This document shows positions 25,526 to 32,992 of a DNA stretch of 32,992 nt, piece after piece. Numbering within the stretch: position 1 is the first letter of the stretch; the number at the start of each line of letters is the position of its first letter. A program made the translations under genes and the position numbers. The DNA comes from Desulfofustis sp. (GTDB lineage: Bacteria; Desulfobacterota; Desulfobulbia; Desulfobulbales; Desulfocapsaceae). The DNA lies in the NCBI GenBank assembly GCA_013042475.1, contig JABDQA010000139.1, forward strand, positions 1 to 32,992, given 5' to 3'. The notes below the pieces were generated by a model that was given only the letters and a program-made list of their open reading frames with translations, was not told the origin of the DNA and did not search any database.

Positions 25526-25936
25526 ATGAGTAGAAAAGTATTATTGTTGGTGTTTGTGGCGACCTGTTTCTGTATTGCCGGTATCAGTATTGCTGCCGAT
25601 AAAGGTCCAGCCGACATGGTTCTGCAGGCGGAAAAGGACAAAGCCAAAAAACCCAAGCCGGCAGTATTTCCGCACGCCAAGCACCAGGAAGCCGCAGAAT
25701 GTGGCGCTTGTCATCACGGCGCCAAAGACGGTAAGCAGGTACCCTACGAAGAGGGACAAGAAATCGGCAAATGCGAAGACTGCCACTACAAGGGTGCGGA
25801 AATGCCCAAGGGGCTTGACAGTTACAAAGGCGCCGCCCACAAGAACTGCAAAGACTGTCACAAAAAAGTAGCAGAAGAAAAACCGGAACTGGCTGAAAAA
25901 TTCGCCAAGTGTATGCCCTGCCATCCGAAGACCTGA
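25526..25936 (+). CDS. Periplasmic tetrahaem cytochrome c3
   Basis: Class III cytochrome c, the periplasmic electron carrier between hydrogenases or formate dehydrogenases and membrane complexes in sulfate reducers. The 136 residues have a signal peptide (cut near SIAA, residue 24) and four CxxCH haem sites at 59-63, 83-87, 108-112 and 129-133. Extra histidines His50, His53, His64 and His105 are the likely distal ligands (bis-His). The mature protein is Lys-rich. AAGGAGG precedes the ATG, and the gene has its own promoter and terminator, indicating high single-gene expression. It follows the resB-ccsA maturation genes. Confidence 0.94.
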   Translation: MSRKVLLLVFVATCFCIAGISIAADKGPADMVLQAEKDKAKKPKPAVFPHAKHQEAAECGACHHGAKDGKQVPYEEGQEIGKCEDCHYKGAEMPKGLDSYKGAAHKNCKDCHKKVAEEKPELAEKFAKCMPCHPKT

Positions 25937-25957
25937 TCAGCCGGACATTGAATAGAG

Positions 25958-25994
25958 AAAAGGGCTGCTCTGAGTCAGAGTAGCCCTTTTTTTA
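25958..25994 (+). terminator. Rho-independent terminator after cytochrome c3
   Basis: A 15-bp stem (AAAAGGGCTGCTCTG with CAGAGTAGCCCTTTT, one G-U pair) and a three-base AGT loop run into seven T. It lies 22 bases after the cytochrome stop, between convergent genes. The A-rich left flank may let it work for glyS too. Confidence 0.92.
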
Positions 25995-26044
25995 CCTTTT
26001 TAGCAAACGTTTCAGCGGTATCTGTACGGTTAAGAAGTGACGAA

Positions 26045-28120
26045 TCAATCTATGTGCATTTTTGATATATCCCCAACTCTTAGAATGAGTTGGTTAATGC
26101 CAGTCAGCAGATTAAGCCGGTTGTTTTTCACCGATTCATCATCGGTCATCACCATTACGTCGTCGAAAAAGCGATCAACCGGTTCCTTGAGTGCCATCAT
26201 TTCAGTGAGAAAGCCGAGATAATCTGCGGAAGCAAGTTTTTCCACACCAATTTGATCTAGTTTCTCGTAGGTACTGAACAACGTCTTTTCCGTTTCTTCC
26301 TGCAACAGGGTGCTATTCACTACAGTTTCCTGGTGGTCCTTGATGATATTTCTGATCCGCTTGAACGACCCGGCCAGCAGATCGAAAGACTGGTCGTGAC
26401 GGATACCCTCAAAAGCTTTGATTTTTTTCAAACAGTCAATCACATCGATAAATTCGACCGACACCACCGCTTCGACTGCGCTCTGCTCCATCCCCTGACG
26501 GACACAGTCATTGAGAAAACGGCCCTGGACGAATTGGACAATCCGCTCAACCGTCTCGGCCGAACCATCCACCCGGTCACCATAGAGGGCCAATGCCTTG
26601 GCAAACACCGCCGGCAGATCCAGGCTGTAGGAGCGATCCTCGATCAGGTGCAGAAGTGCCAGACTCAACCTCCGCAAGCCAAACGGATCGGCAGTGCCGG
26701 TGGCGCTCTGGCCGATACCGAAACTACCCGCTATAGTATCTAAGCGATCGGCCATGGCGACCAGTGCCCCCTGCGCAGAACTGGGCAGCTCAGCCCCTGA
26801 TCGCAGCGGCATGTAGTGCTCTAAAATGGCCGTGGCAACCACATCGTTTTCGCCGTCGTTACCGGCATAAAAACTGCCCATCACCCCCTGCAGGCTTGGA
26901 AACTCACCAACCATGTCGGTAGTCAGGTCAGCTTTGCAGAGAAGTGCAGCCCGACAGGCATCGTCCGCCAGATTCGGGGCGAGCATTTCCGACAGCAACC
27001 TGGTCAACTTGACGACCCGCTCTGTCTTCTCTTTCATGGAACCCAGTTTGGCCTGAAAAATGACCCCACCAAGGTCGTCAACCCGGTCCTCGAGACGTCT
27101 TTTCTTGTCTGACTCGAAAAAGAAATAGGCGTCCTCGAGCCTGGCCCGAAGGACCCGTTCATGTCCTTCACGGGTGAGTTCGGGCTTGATTACCTGAGTG
27201 TTGTTTACCGCCACGAAGCCTGGCAGCAGTTTTCCATCTTTGGTAATTACTGGAAAATATTTCTGATGCTCCCGCATCGAAGTAATGAGTACCTCATCGG
27301 GCACGGCAAGGAATTTATCATCAAAGCGACCGCACACGCCAAACGGAATTTCCACCAGGTTTGTCACCGTGTCGAGAAGTCCCTCATGCACCGCAACCTC
27401 TGCTTCCACGCCAAAATCGGCAGCAGCGACAGCCTCTTTTATTTCAGTCAGCACCTTTTCTTTTCTGAGCTCGAAATCGCCAATGACTGACACAGCTTCC
27501 AAACCTTTTTCATATCCATCCGCATTTTCTATCACCACCGGATCCGGGGCCATAAATCTGTGTCCGCAGGTCTTGTTGTCGGCCTTTATTCCTTCGTGCT
27601 CGAATTGGACCACCTTGCCGTCGAACAGGGCGACGATCCACTGAATCGGCCGAGCGAAACTGTGCTGGTTGACACCCCACCTCATCGACTTGGGAAACGA
27701 GAGCGCCAGGATTATCTCCTGCAGCAGTGAGGGAAGCAATTCACTGGTCTGTTTGCCCACCACTTTTCTGGTCAGCTGCAAATACTCTCCCTTGGGAGTC
27801 TCCACCACTTCCAAATCTTCGACACTGGCCCCCTTGGAGCGCGCAAATCCTTGCGCCGCCGAGGTCGGCTTGCCATCCAGGTCGAAGGATGCCTGCTTCG
27901 ACGGTCCGAGCAGCACCTCTTCGATGTCCTTCTGGCCCTCGGCGATCCCTTTGACTATGATAGCCAGCCGGCGAGGGGTGGCATACTGGGTAATTGAATC
28001 AAAAGGAAGTCCAAGCGCACCCATCTTGTCGTTGAACATCTGCTCCATCTGGGCTGCAGCCGGCAGGATAAAGGAGGCCGGTATTTCCTCGCTACCGATC
28101 TCAAATAATAAGTCGCTCAT
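26045..28120 (-). CDS. glyS: Glycyl-tRNA synthetase beta subunit
   Basis: GlyS is the large subunit of the alpha2beta2 bacterial glycyl-tRNA synthetase. The 691-residue protein starts MSDLLFEIGSEEIPASFI and has the family segments YATPRRLAI, SMRWGVNQHSFARPIQWIVAL, DPFGLRR (about 551-557) and a C-terminal DALR-like anticodon-binding region ending in VMVMTDDESVKNNRLNLL. An AAGG site precedes the ATG. The alpha subunit gene glyQ, usually immediately upstream, is absent; a FolE2-like gene lies there instead. It ends the minus-strand rpoZ-glyS run. Confidence 0.96.
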   Translation of the reverse strand: MSDLLFEIGSEEIPASFILPAAAQMEQMFNDKMGALGLPFDSITQYATPRRLAIIVKGIAEGQKDIEEVLLGPSKQASFDLDGKPTSAAQGFARSKGASVEDLEVVETPKGEYLQLTRKVVGKQTSELLPSLLQEIILALSFPKSMRWGVNQHSFARPIQWIVALFDGKVVQFEHEGIKADNKTCGHRFMAPDPVVIENADGYEKGLEAVSVIGDFELRKEKVLTEIKEAVAAADFGVEAEVAVHEGLLDTVTNLVEIPFGVCGRFDDKFLAVPDEVLITSMREHQKYFPVITKDGKLLPGFVAVNNTQVIKPELTREGHERVLRARLEDAYFFFESDKKRRLEDRVDDLGGVIFQAKLGSMKEKTERVVKLTRLLSEMLAPNLADDACRAALLCKADLTTDMVGEFPSLQGVMGSFYAGNDGENDVVATAILEHYMPLRSGAELPSSAQGALVAMADRLDTIAGSFGIGQSATGTADPFGLRRLSLALLHLIEDRSYSLDLPAVFAKALALYGDRVDGSAETVERIVQFVQGRFLNDCVRQGMEQSAVEAVVSVEFIDVIDCLKKIKAFEGIRHDQSFDLLAGSFKRIRNIIKDHQETVVNSTLLQEETEKTLFSTYEKLDQIGVEKLASADYLGFLTEMMALKEPVDRFFDDVMVMTDDESVKNNRLNLLTGINQLILRVGDISKMHID

Positions 28121-28158
28121 GGGAACCTTTTCTCGTAGTGGATGGTTTAATCTTTGTT

Positions 28159-28896
28159 CTACTGCGATTCTGAATCAGGGCCGGATGTTCTGGCAAACAG
28201 GGAATATCCCTGGGATTCGTTTTCCACGGTAATCTCGTACCAGGCCAGTTCTTTGAGCTGTGAGAATCTCTGCTCGAGTTTGGCCAGCAGGGACTCCACC
28301 GGTTTGGTATTGTCGCTCTGCGTGCTGGAAAATGATTCTGACCGAGTTATGGCCTCGACCATGTCAATCAGGTCCTCGAGCCACATAAACCTGTTAAATC
28401 GAACGCTAACCAGGACCTTTCCCCACAGGCCCACCACCGGGGTGCTGTCGCTCGTCGCACTGCCGTTGAAGGGATGGGCCACGGGCACGCTTATATCGAG
28501 CCGCAAATCATTCTCTTCTTCAAGAAAGCAGTGCATAGTGCAGTCGTAGCGGCGCACCTCAAAGGTATCAAGATCATCTTTTCTGTGCAGAAAAAATGGA
28601 AATTTCATTTCCAGGTGTGCAGCTTCAGCCTCGAGCCGATTCTTCATCTCCTCGAGAATGAGATGGAACTGACTGATGTCGATCTTGCCGTGGTAACGGT
28701 TGAGAATTTCAATGAAACGGCTCATGTGTGTTCCCTTGAACCGATGCGGCAGATTGACGTACATATTGACGCTGGCCACCGTTTTCTGACTGGCCTGCGC
28801 CTTGTCGAGCACCGTGATCGGATAGGTGATGGTTTTTACCCCCACCTTTTTGATGTCGATGCGACGATGATCTGACTGGTTCTGAATATCCTTCAT
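28159..28896 (-). CDS. FolE2-like (GTP cyclohydrolase IB family) protein lacking the metal/catalytic residues
   Basis: A 245-residue protein clearly homologous to FolE2: DIQNQSDHRRIDIKKVGVK, VASVNMYVNLPHRF, KGTHMSRFIEILNR (54-67), AAHLEMKFPFF, and MWLEDLIDMVEA (171-182). Active enzymes have a CPCSK...GAHNQR block between a Pro-Val and the (I/V)W(F/I)ED segment. Here the same-length block reads AHPFNGSATSDSTPV and on to VGLWGK, so the catalytic Cys and the His are Phe143 and Val155. The DEKFVTE segment (third ligand) and the C-terminal IHNH/IHKH (fourth) are also missing. The frame is intact, so this is not a frameshift. It probably does not make dihydroneopterin triphosphate; role unknown. 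18 bases after a response-regulator gene. Confidence 0.85.
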   Translation of the reverse strand: MKDIQNQSDHRRIDIKKVGVKTITYPITVLDKAQASQKTVASVNMYVNLPHRFKGTHMSRFIEILNRYHGKIDISQFHLILEEMKNRLEAEAAHLEMKFPFFLHRKDDLDTFEVRRYDCTMHCFLEEENDLRLDISVPVAHPFNGSATSDSTPVVGLWGKVLVSVRFNRFMWLEDLIDMVEAITRSESFSSTQSDNTKPVESLLAKLEQRFSQLKELAWYEITVENESQGYSLFARTSGPDSESQ

Positions 28897-28914
28897 GTCT
28901 CGTCTTCGAGAGAC

Positions 28915-29265
28915 TCAATCAATGTGTTTCTTGACCGCTGACATCAGTTCACCGATATCGGACGACTTGACCACATATTCATCTGAAGCCCAGGCACCCA
29001 GATCCTGCTTGAATTCCTGATAAGCACTGTTGAGGATTACCGGTACTGTCGAATCGAGCATCTTGATCTGGCGAAGAACTTCAATGCCGTTCAGACCGGG
29101 CATCTGAATGTCGAGAATGACCAGATCGGGAGCGGTCTGCTTGAACTTGTCGAGCGCTTCGTTTCCGTTGTAGACCGAGACCACCTTGTAGCCTGCTTCT
29201 TTGAACTCCTCCTGATACAGCAGTTGGATGGACTCGTCGTCGTCAACAAGCAGTATGGTTTTCAT
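28915..29265 (-). CDS. Single-domain response regulator (CheY-like)
   Basis: A 116-residue receiver domain with no output domain. Seen: acidic pocket VDDDES (7-12), phospho-acceptor Asp52 in LVILDIQMPG, switch residue Ser in VILNSAY, and Lys in EYVVKSSD. I prefer the ATG at 29265 over that at 29277, because the GGAGG of the first codons serves as its ribosome site. The upstream galT stop overlaps the first ATG (TGATG). No histidine kinase is adjacent. Its place between galT and the FolE2-like gene gives no clear pathway; the family acts through protein contact. Confidence 0.88.
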   Translation of the reverse strand: MKTILLVDDDESIQLLYQEEFKEAGYKVVSVYNGNEALDKFKQTAPDLVILDIQMPGLNGIEVLRQIKMLDSTVPVILNSAYQEFKQDLGAWASDEYVVKSSDIGELMSAVKKHID

Positions 29266-29276
29266 GAAAACCTCCA

Positions 29277-30287
29277 TCAGCTATCTAGAGATTCGCGTAA
29301 ATATCGAGTCGCCTCCTCAGGCGGCATGGGATTTATGTAGAAGCCTGAACCCCATTCAAAACCGGCAATGGAAGTCAATTTGGGTACAATCTCGAAATGC
29401 CAGTGAAAGTGCTCCATCTCGCCCGACCGCAGCGGTTGGGTGTGCAGCACGAAATTGTAAGGCACATTGGGAATACATTTTTCCAGACGCTTGAGGGTTT
29501 CCGAAAAAATCTGCGCCAGCGCCGTCAGCCTCTCCTGATCCTGGGTATGGGCACAATAGCCCGAGGCATGGTCTTTGGGCAATACCCACATTTCAAAGGG
29601 CGTGCGGGGTGCGAACGGAGAAATAGTGATGAAGTGATCGTTGACACAGACCACCCTGATTTCCTGCTGCAGTTCCTGGCGGATGATATCGCAGAAAATA
29701 CAGCGGTCTTTGTAGCGGTAGTAGGATTCGGCGCCGTTGAACTCGGAAATCAGCATACGGGGCAGCACCGGCAAAGCGATCAGTTGTGAATGGCCGTGCT
29801 CGAGAGAGGCACCAGCAGCTTTTCCGTGATTTTTGAAGATCATCACATAACGAAACCGGGGATCGCGTTCGAGATCCTTGAGCCGATCCCGATAGGCTCG
29901 GAAGACCAGCGCCAGGTGTTCGGTCGGCAGGTTCCAGAACAAGTCGTGGTGATCGGGACTCTCGATGATCACCTCGTGGGCTCCGATACCGTTCATCCGG
30001 TCATAGAGCCCTTCGGCTTCCTTGCCTAGTTCACCCTCGATTTTTAAAGCCGGGTATTTGTTGGGTACGACCCTGACCTGCCAGTCGGGCCGGTCTCCTG
30101 TAGTGGCGACACCGTTTCGGTAGGCCAGCACCTCAGGCGGGGTAAAGGTCTCGTTGCCGGGACAGAGCGGACAGAAACCACCTATTACCTTGGCCTCCTC
30201 AATGACAAAATCATTGGGCCGCTTTCTCCGCTCCTTGGAAATGATAATCCATCGTCCAAGGACCGGGTCTCTCCTGAGTTGGGGCAT
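29277..30287 (-). CDS. galT: Galactose-1-phosphate uridylyltransferase
   Basis: GalT moves UMP from UDP-glucose to galactose 1-phosphate through a uridylyl-histidine. The 336-residue HIT-superfamily protein starts PQLRRDPVLGRWIIIS and has a zinc pair Cys39/Cys42 (FCPLCPGNE). The active-site motif is EHGHSQ with His164 and His166, and HFHWHFEIVPK follows near the end. The motif H-G-H-S-Q differs from H-P-H-x-Q of E. coli GalT, so another sugar-phosphate nucleotidylyltransferase activity is possible. No other Leloir gene is present. It starts three bases after dksA. Confidence 0.85.
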   Translation of the reverse strand: MPQLRRDPVLGRWIIISKERRKRPNDFVIEEAKVIGGFCPLCPGNETFTPPEVLAYRNGVATTGDRPDWQVRVVPNKYPALKIEGELGKEAEGLYDRMNGIGAHEVIIESPDHHDLFWNLPTEHLALVFRAYRDRLKDLERDPRFRYVMIFKNHGKAAGASLEHGHSQLIALPVLPRMLISEFNGAESYYRYKDRCIFCDIIRQELQQEIRVVCVNDHFITISPFAPRTPFEMWVLPKDHASGYCAHTQDQERLTALAQIFSETLKRLEKCIPNVPYNFVLHTQPLRSGEMEHFHWHFEIVPKLTSIAGFEWGSGFYINPMPPEEATRYLRESLDS

Positions 30288-30290
30288 AAA

Positions 30291-30653
30291 TTACTGGCCC
30301 TGTGATTTTTCCTTTTTTTCCTGGAGGGTCTTGCAGTCGATGCAAAGCGTCGTCACCGGCCGCGCCTCGAGGCGCTTAACGTTGATGTCGCAGCCGCATT
30401 CTTCACAGATGCCGTATTCGCCTTCGTCGATCCGGATGAGCGCGTCTTCTATCTTCGAAAGCAGTTTCCGTTCCCGGTCCCTGATGCGAAGCTCGAAACT
30501 GCGATCTGACTCGATGGTGGCCCGGTCATTGGGATCGGGTACATTCGAGTTCTGATCGGTCATCTCGGCCAGGGTCTTGTCAGCTTCGCTGAGAATCTCC
30601 TGTCGTTTTTCAACGAGCTGTTTTTTGAATTTTTCCAATACCTTTTTTTCCAT
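30291..30653 (-). CDS. dksA: DksA/TraR-family zinc-finger regulator
   Basis: Members bind in the RNA polymerase secondary channel and, with ppGpp, alter transcription initiation. The 120 residues form a coiled coil (about 1-75) with an acidic tip region PDPNDRATIESD (40-50), followed by a C4 zinc finger Cys83, 86, 104, 107 (CEECGCD and CIDC). This is the usual delta-proteobacterial short DksA. GGAG precedes the ATG. It lies 54 bases after moaC and three before galT. Confidence 0.92.
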   Translation of the reverse strand: MEKKVLEKFKKQLVEKRQEILSEADKTLAEMTDQNSNVPDPNDRATIESDRSFELRIRDRERKLLSKIEDALIRIDEGEYGICEECGCDINVKRLEARPVTTLCIDCKTLQEKKEKSQGQ

Positions 30654-30707
30654 CCAAAATCTCCTGTAATACGTTACACACGAGGAATCAAAAGCCAGTG
30701 CCTGATC

Positions 30708-31202
30708 TCATTCGCTAAGACTGAAATCACCGCTTTTTCCTCCCGTCTTTCTCAGCAGACGAATATCGCTGATTTTCATCGTTTTATCCACAGACTTGCA
30801 CATATCGTAAATGGTCAGCGCCGCCATTGATACTGCGGTGAGCGCCTCCATTTCGACTCCTGTCTTTCCCGTGATCGACACTGTCGCCTCGATTTCGATC
30901 CGGCAGTCGGCCTCGGCAAAGGAAAAATCGATCTCAGCCCGGTTGATCAGCAAAGGATGGGTCAGCGGGATGAGACGATCAACATTTTTAGCCGCCATGA
31001 TACCTGCGATTCTGGCCACACCGAGCACGTCTCCCTTGGCCATCGAACCGCTTTTGACCAGTTCGAAGGCCGGTCGATTCATGGCAATGTTGCCGGCAGC
31101 GACAGCTATTCGCTGGGTCTCCTGCTTCCCTCCGACATCGACCATAACGGCTTTGCCGTCTGCATCAAAGTGGGTCAGTCTGTTGTCGTTTTCTTCGGCC
31201 AC
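30708..31202 (-). CDS. moaC: Cyclic pyranopterin monophosphate synthase MoaC
   Basis: MoaC converts 3',8-cyclo-dihydro-GTP, made by MoaA, to cyclic pyranopterin monophosphate in molybdenum cofactor synthesis. The 164 residues match the family: LTHFDADGKAVMVDVGGK, the LIPLTHPLLI segment, KTGVEMEALTAVSVAAL-like (here SMAAL), and MCKSVDKTM with the catalytic Lys region. The start is GTG with AGGA six bases upstream, three bases after the dnaJ stop. No other moa genes are in the window. Confidence 0.96.
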   Translation of the reverse strand: MAEENDNRLTHFDADGKAVMVDVGGKQETQRIAVAAGNIAMNRPAFELVKSGSMAKGDVLGVARIAGIMAAKNVDRLIPLTHPLLINRAEIDFSFAEADCRIEIEATVSITGKTGVEMEALTAVSMAALTIYDMCKSVDKTMKISDIRLLRKTGGKSGDFSLSE

Positions 31203-31205
31203 CGT

Positions 31206-32333
31206 TTATCCTGTTTTACCCATCACCTCGTTCACCAGTTTGGTGAAGAATCCTTCACGTTCCTTGTTCTGGCCATGCTTGTCGCACAGGGTGTCGAATT
31301 CCTTGAGAACTTTTTTCTGCTCCTCACAGAGATTTGTCGGTGTTATAACCTGCAGTTCGACGAACATGTCGCCGCGGCCGCGGCCGCGTAGATTTTTTAC
31401 CCCTTCACCACGCAGGGTGAATACCTCGCCCGACTGACTGCCCTCCGGAATGGTGAGCTTCTTGGTGCCGTGGATGGTGACCACATCTGTCTTAACCCCC
31501 AGGGCTGCATCGACCATGGAAACAGGCAGGCGGCAATAGATATTGTCGCCTTCACGGCCAAAGAACTCATGGGGCTCGACATCGATAATCACGTAAAGGT
31601 CGCCAGTCGGTCCGCCTCTGCGGCCGCCCTCACCCTCTCCCTTGAGCCTCATCCGGGCCCCGGTGTCGACGCCGGCAGGAATTTTGATGGACACCTTCTT
31701 GGTCCTGTTTACCAGGCCGCTGCCTCGGCAGTCATCACAGGGATCAGTGATAATGGATCCTTCGCCGTGGCACTGCGGACAGGTTGAGCTGACCTGAAAA
31801 AATCCCTGGGAGCGAACCACCTGCCCCCTGCCGCCGCAGGCAGGGCAATTTTGGCGCTGATGTCCCGGACGACACCCTGAACCTTCGCAGGTCCAGCAGG
31901 TATCCCTCCTGTTGAGTTCAACTTCCTTGGTGGTGCCGTGTACCGCTTCCATAAAGCTGATACGCGTGTCGTATCGCAGGTCGTTGCCCGGTATGGGACC
32001 GTTTCTCCTGGCCTGGGCCCGTGATGAACCGAAACCGAAAAGATCGCCGAAAATGTCACCAAAACTCGAGAAGATATCATCAAAACCGCCGGGACCCTGA
32101 TAACCACTGTTTTTCAGCCCTTCATGACCATAGGTGTCGTAAATCTGGCGTTTCTGATCATCGCTGAGCACCTCGTAGGCCTCGGTGCACTCCTTGAAGG
32201 CGCTCTCTGCTTCGAGGTCTCCGGGGTTTCGGTCCGGGTGATATTTCATTGCCAGTTTACGGTAGGACTTCTTTATATCAGCCGCCCCGGCATTTCTGTC
32301 AACTCCGAGTATTTCGTAATAGTCTCGCGCCAT
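31206..32333 (-). CDS. dnaJ: Chaperone DnaJ
   Basis: DnaJ is the Hsp40 co-chaperone that delivers substrates to DnaK and stimulates its ATPase. About 375 residues: J domain (1-70, with HPD in [10 protein letters not shown]), Gly/Phe-rich linker ([21 protein letters not shown]), four CxxCxGxG-type zinc repeats (about 140-205: [32 protein letters not shown]) and C-terminal substrate domains. I start it at the ATG giving [12 protein letters not shown]; the upstream TTG adds five unlikely residues. No dnaK or grpE is beside it; the neighbours are rpoZ and moaC. Confidence 0.97.
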   Translation of the reverse strand: MARDYYEILGVDRNAGAADIKKSYRKLAMKYHPDRNPGDLEAESAFKECTEAYEVLSDDQKRQIYDTYGHEGLKNSGYQGPGGFDDIFSSFGDIFGDLFGFGSSRAQARRNGPIPGNDLRYDTRISFMEAVHGTTKEVELNRRDTCWTCEGSGCRPGHQRQNCPACGGRGQVVRSQGFFQVSSTCPQCHGEGSIITDPCDDCRGSGLVNRTKKVSIKIPAGVDTGARMRLKGEGEGGRRGGPTGDLYVIIDVEPHEFFGREGDNIYCRLPVSMVDAALGVKTDVVTIHGTKKLTIPEGSQSGEVFTLRGEGVKNLRGRGRGDMFVELQVITPTNLCEEQKKVLKEFDTLCDKHGQNKEREGFFTKLVNEVMGKTG

Positions 32334-32344
32334 GGTTGTACTTC

Positions 32345-32611
32345 TCAAGCTTCCTCACCCTCTTTTGGTTCCTGTTCGTCGTTAAGGCCATCCAGATCAT
32401 TGAGTTCCGGGAGTTCTTCCACATTGTGAAAAGTCACCTCCCCCGCAGCGATCTCACGCAGGGTCATCACAACTTCCTTGTTTTTAGCCTCGATCAAAAA
32501 CGGTTCTCCCTGCCGATGCTGCTTTATCCGTTTGACGGCAAGATGGATTAAGTTAAAACGGTTGTCATCCCCTACTTCATGCAAACAATCTTCAACGGTA
32601 ATACGAGCCAT
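32345..32611 (-). CDS. rpoZ: RNA polymerase omega subunit
   Basis: Omega helps assemble RNA polymerase by binding the beta' subunit. The 88-residue protein begins [19 protein letters not shown], then [12 protein letters not shown] and a conserved [14 protein letters not shown] segment, with an acidic tail as is common in Desulfobacterota. AGGTAACA precedes the ATG (GAGG at about -9). It starts the short-spaced run rpoZ-dnaJ-moaC. The upstream 70 bases are very AT-rich. Confidence 0.94.
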   Translation of the reverse strand: MARITVEDCLHEVGDDNRFNLIHLAVKRIKQHRQGEPFLIEAKNKEVVMTLREIAAGEVTFHNVEELPELNDLDGLNDEQEPKEGEEA

Positions 32612-32680
32612 TGTTACCTCATTTATTTATACAGTTCTGATTTTTACTGTTTTGAGTTTATTTAAGTTTAAAAATTAGGA

Positions 32681-32782
32681 TTTTTGCTCAAGATCGAGGC
32701 GTGTGAGAAAATTGACCCGGAAGCGTATGGGTACTACGCTGAGGATTCAATTTTCTCGCACAACGAAGAGATTGAGCAAAAA
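32681..32782. repeat. 102-base imperfect palindrome between purA and rpoZ
   Basis: The outer arms TTTTTGCTCAA and TTGAGCAAAAA are perfect, the middle GAGAAAATTGA and TCAATTTTCTC are perfect, and an inner AGCGTA/TACGCT caps a TGGGTAC loop; only the stretch between outer and middle arms is mismatched. It could fold as one long hairpin or be a mobile-type intergenic repeat. No T-run of terminator type follows in the direction of purA. Confidence 0.7.
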
Positions 32783-32790
32783 GACAATTT

Positions 32791-32992
32791 TCATACCTCG
32801 AAAGGGTTTTTAAGAAGCAGCGTCTCATCCCGGTCCGGTCCCACCGAGACAATGACCGCCTCCACCCCGGTAAAATCCTCAATGCGCTTTATGTAATCTT
32901 TGGCTTCAGCCGGAAGATCCTCGTGGGCGGTGATCTCGTTTATCTCTGACTGCCAGCCGGCCATTTCTTCATAGACCGGTGCTACCCTGCCG
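32791..32992 (-). CDS. purA: Adenylosuccinate synthetase, C-terminal end (partial)
   Basis: PurA joins IMP and aspartate with GTP in AMP synthesis. Only the last 66 or 67 codons lie in the window: APVYEEMAGWQSEI, then LPAEAKDYIKRIEDFTGV, then IVSVGPDRDETLLL and a short tail ending PFEV before TGA. This matches the conserved PurA C-terminus, where the SxGP(D/E)R segment binds GTP-side groups. The start lies right of the window. Confidence 0.92.
   Translation of the reverse strand, partial: GRVAPVYEEMAGWQSEINEITAHEDLPAEAKDYIKRIEDFTGVEAVIVSVGPDRDETLLLKNPFEV

Noticed and set aside
28159-28896. FolE2-like gene as a pseudogene or frameshift product
   Set aside because: The reading frame is intact over 245 codons, the flanking conserved segments stay in register, and the replaced block has the same length as in active enzymes.
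32684-32896. 70-codon ORF reading through the palindrome (IDPEAYGYYAEDSIF...)
   Set aside because: It has no proper start context, crosses the palindrome and is antisense to the conserved purA C-terminus.

Overview
The window reads as ordinary chromosome from an anaerobic, probably sulfate- or sulfur-metabolising member of the Desulfobacterota (former Deltaproteobacteria). Pointers are a secreted tetrahaem cytochrome c3, System II (ResB/CcsA) cytochrome c maturation, and a delta-type RNB ribonuclease. An order-level guess such as Desulfobulbales is inference only. Coding density is high and no phage, insertion sequence, CRISPR array, rRNA or tRNA was found.

Region 1 (1-9068, minus strand) is a long co-directional run ileS-lspA-fabD-bioB-bioA-bioF-bioG-bioC, with most junctions overlapping or nearly so. 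FabD makes malonyl-ACP, BioC methylates it, BioG removes the methyl group from pimeloyl-ACP methyl ester, and BioF, BioA and BioB finish biotin. Region 2 (9257-13946, plus strand) is a division and cell-wall operon: ftsE, ftsX, an EnvC-like amidase activator with a degenerate LytM domain, an S41 processing protease and a DUF1992 protein. Region 3 (13995-17310) holds era, an RNB exoribonuclease with a UUCG hairpin just before its start codon, and a small exported protein.

Region 4 (17400-21900) is the accessory part. It carries a membrane-anchored XRE-type HTH protein with a periplasmic EF-hand-like loop, a small exported neighbour, a glycine-zipper protein, and a divergent diadenylate-cyclase-like protein with a promoter that predicts a leaderless mRNA. 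REP-like palindromes lie between these genes. Region 5 (21551-25994) holds an unrecognised 84-residue protein, rpmB, a small Rieske protein, resB, ccsA, and cytochrome c3 with its own promoter and terminator.

Region 6 (26045-32992, minus strand) runs purA(partial)-rpoZ-dnaJ-moaC-dksA-galT-response regulator-folE2-like-glyS. The most unusual gene is the folE2-like one at 28159-28896. It is plainly homologous to GTP cyclohydrolase IB but appears to lack all four metal/catalytic ligands while keeping the reading frame and fold segments. A 102-base imperfect palindrome separates purA from rpoZ.
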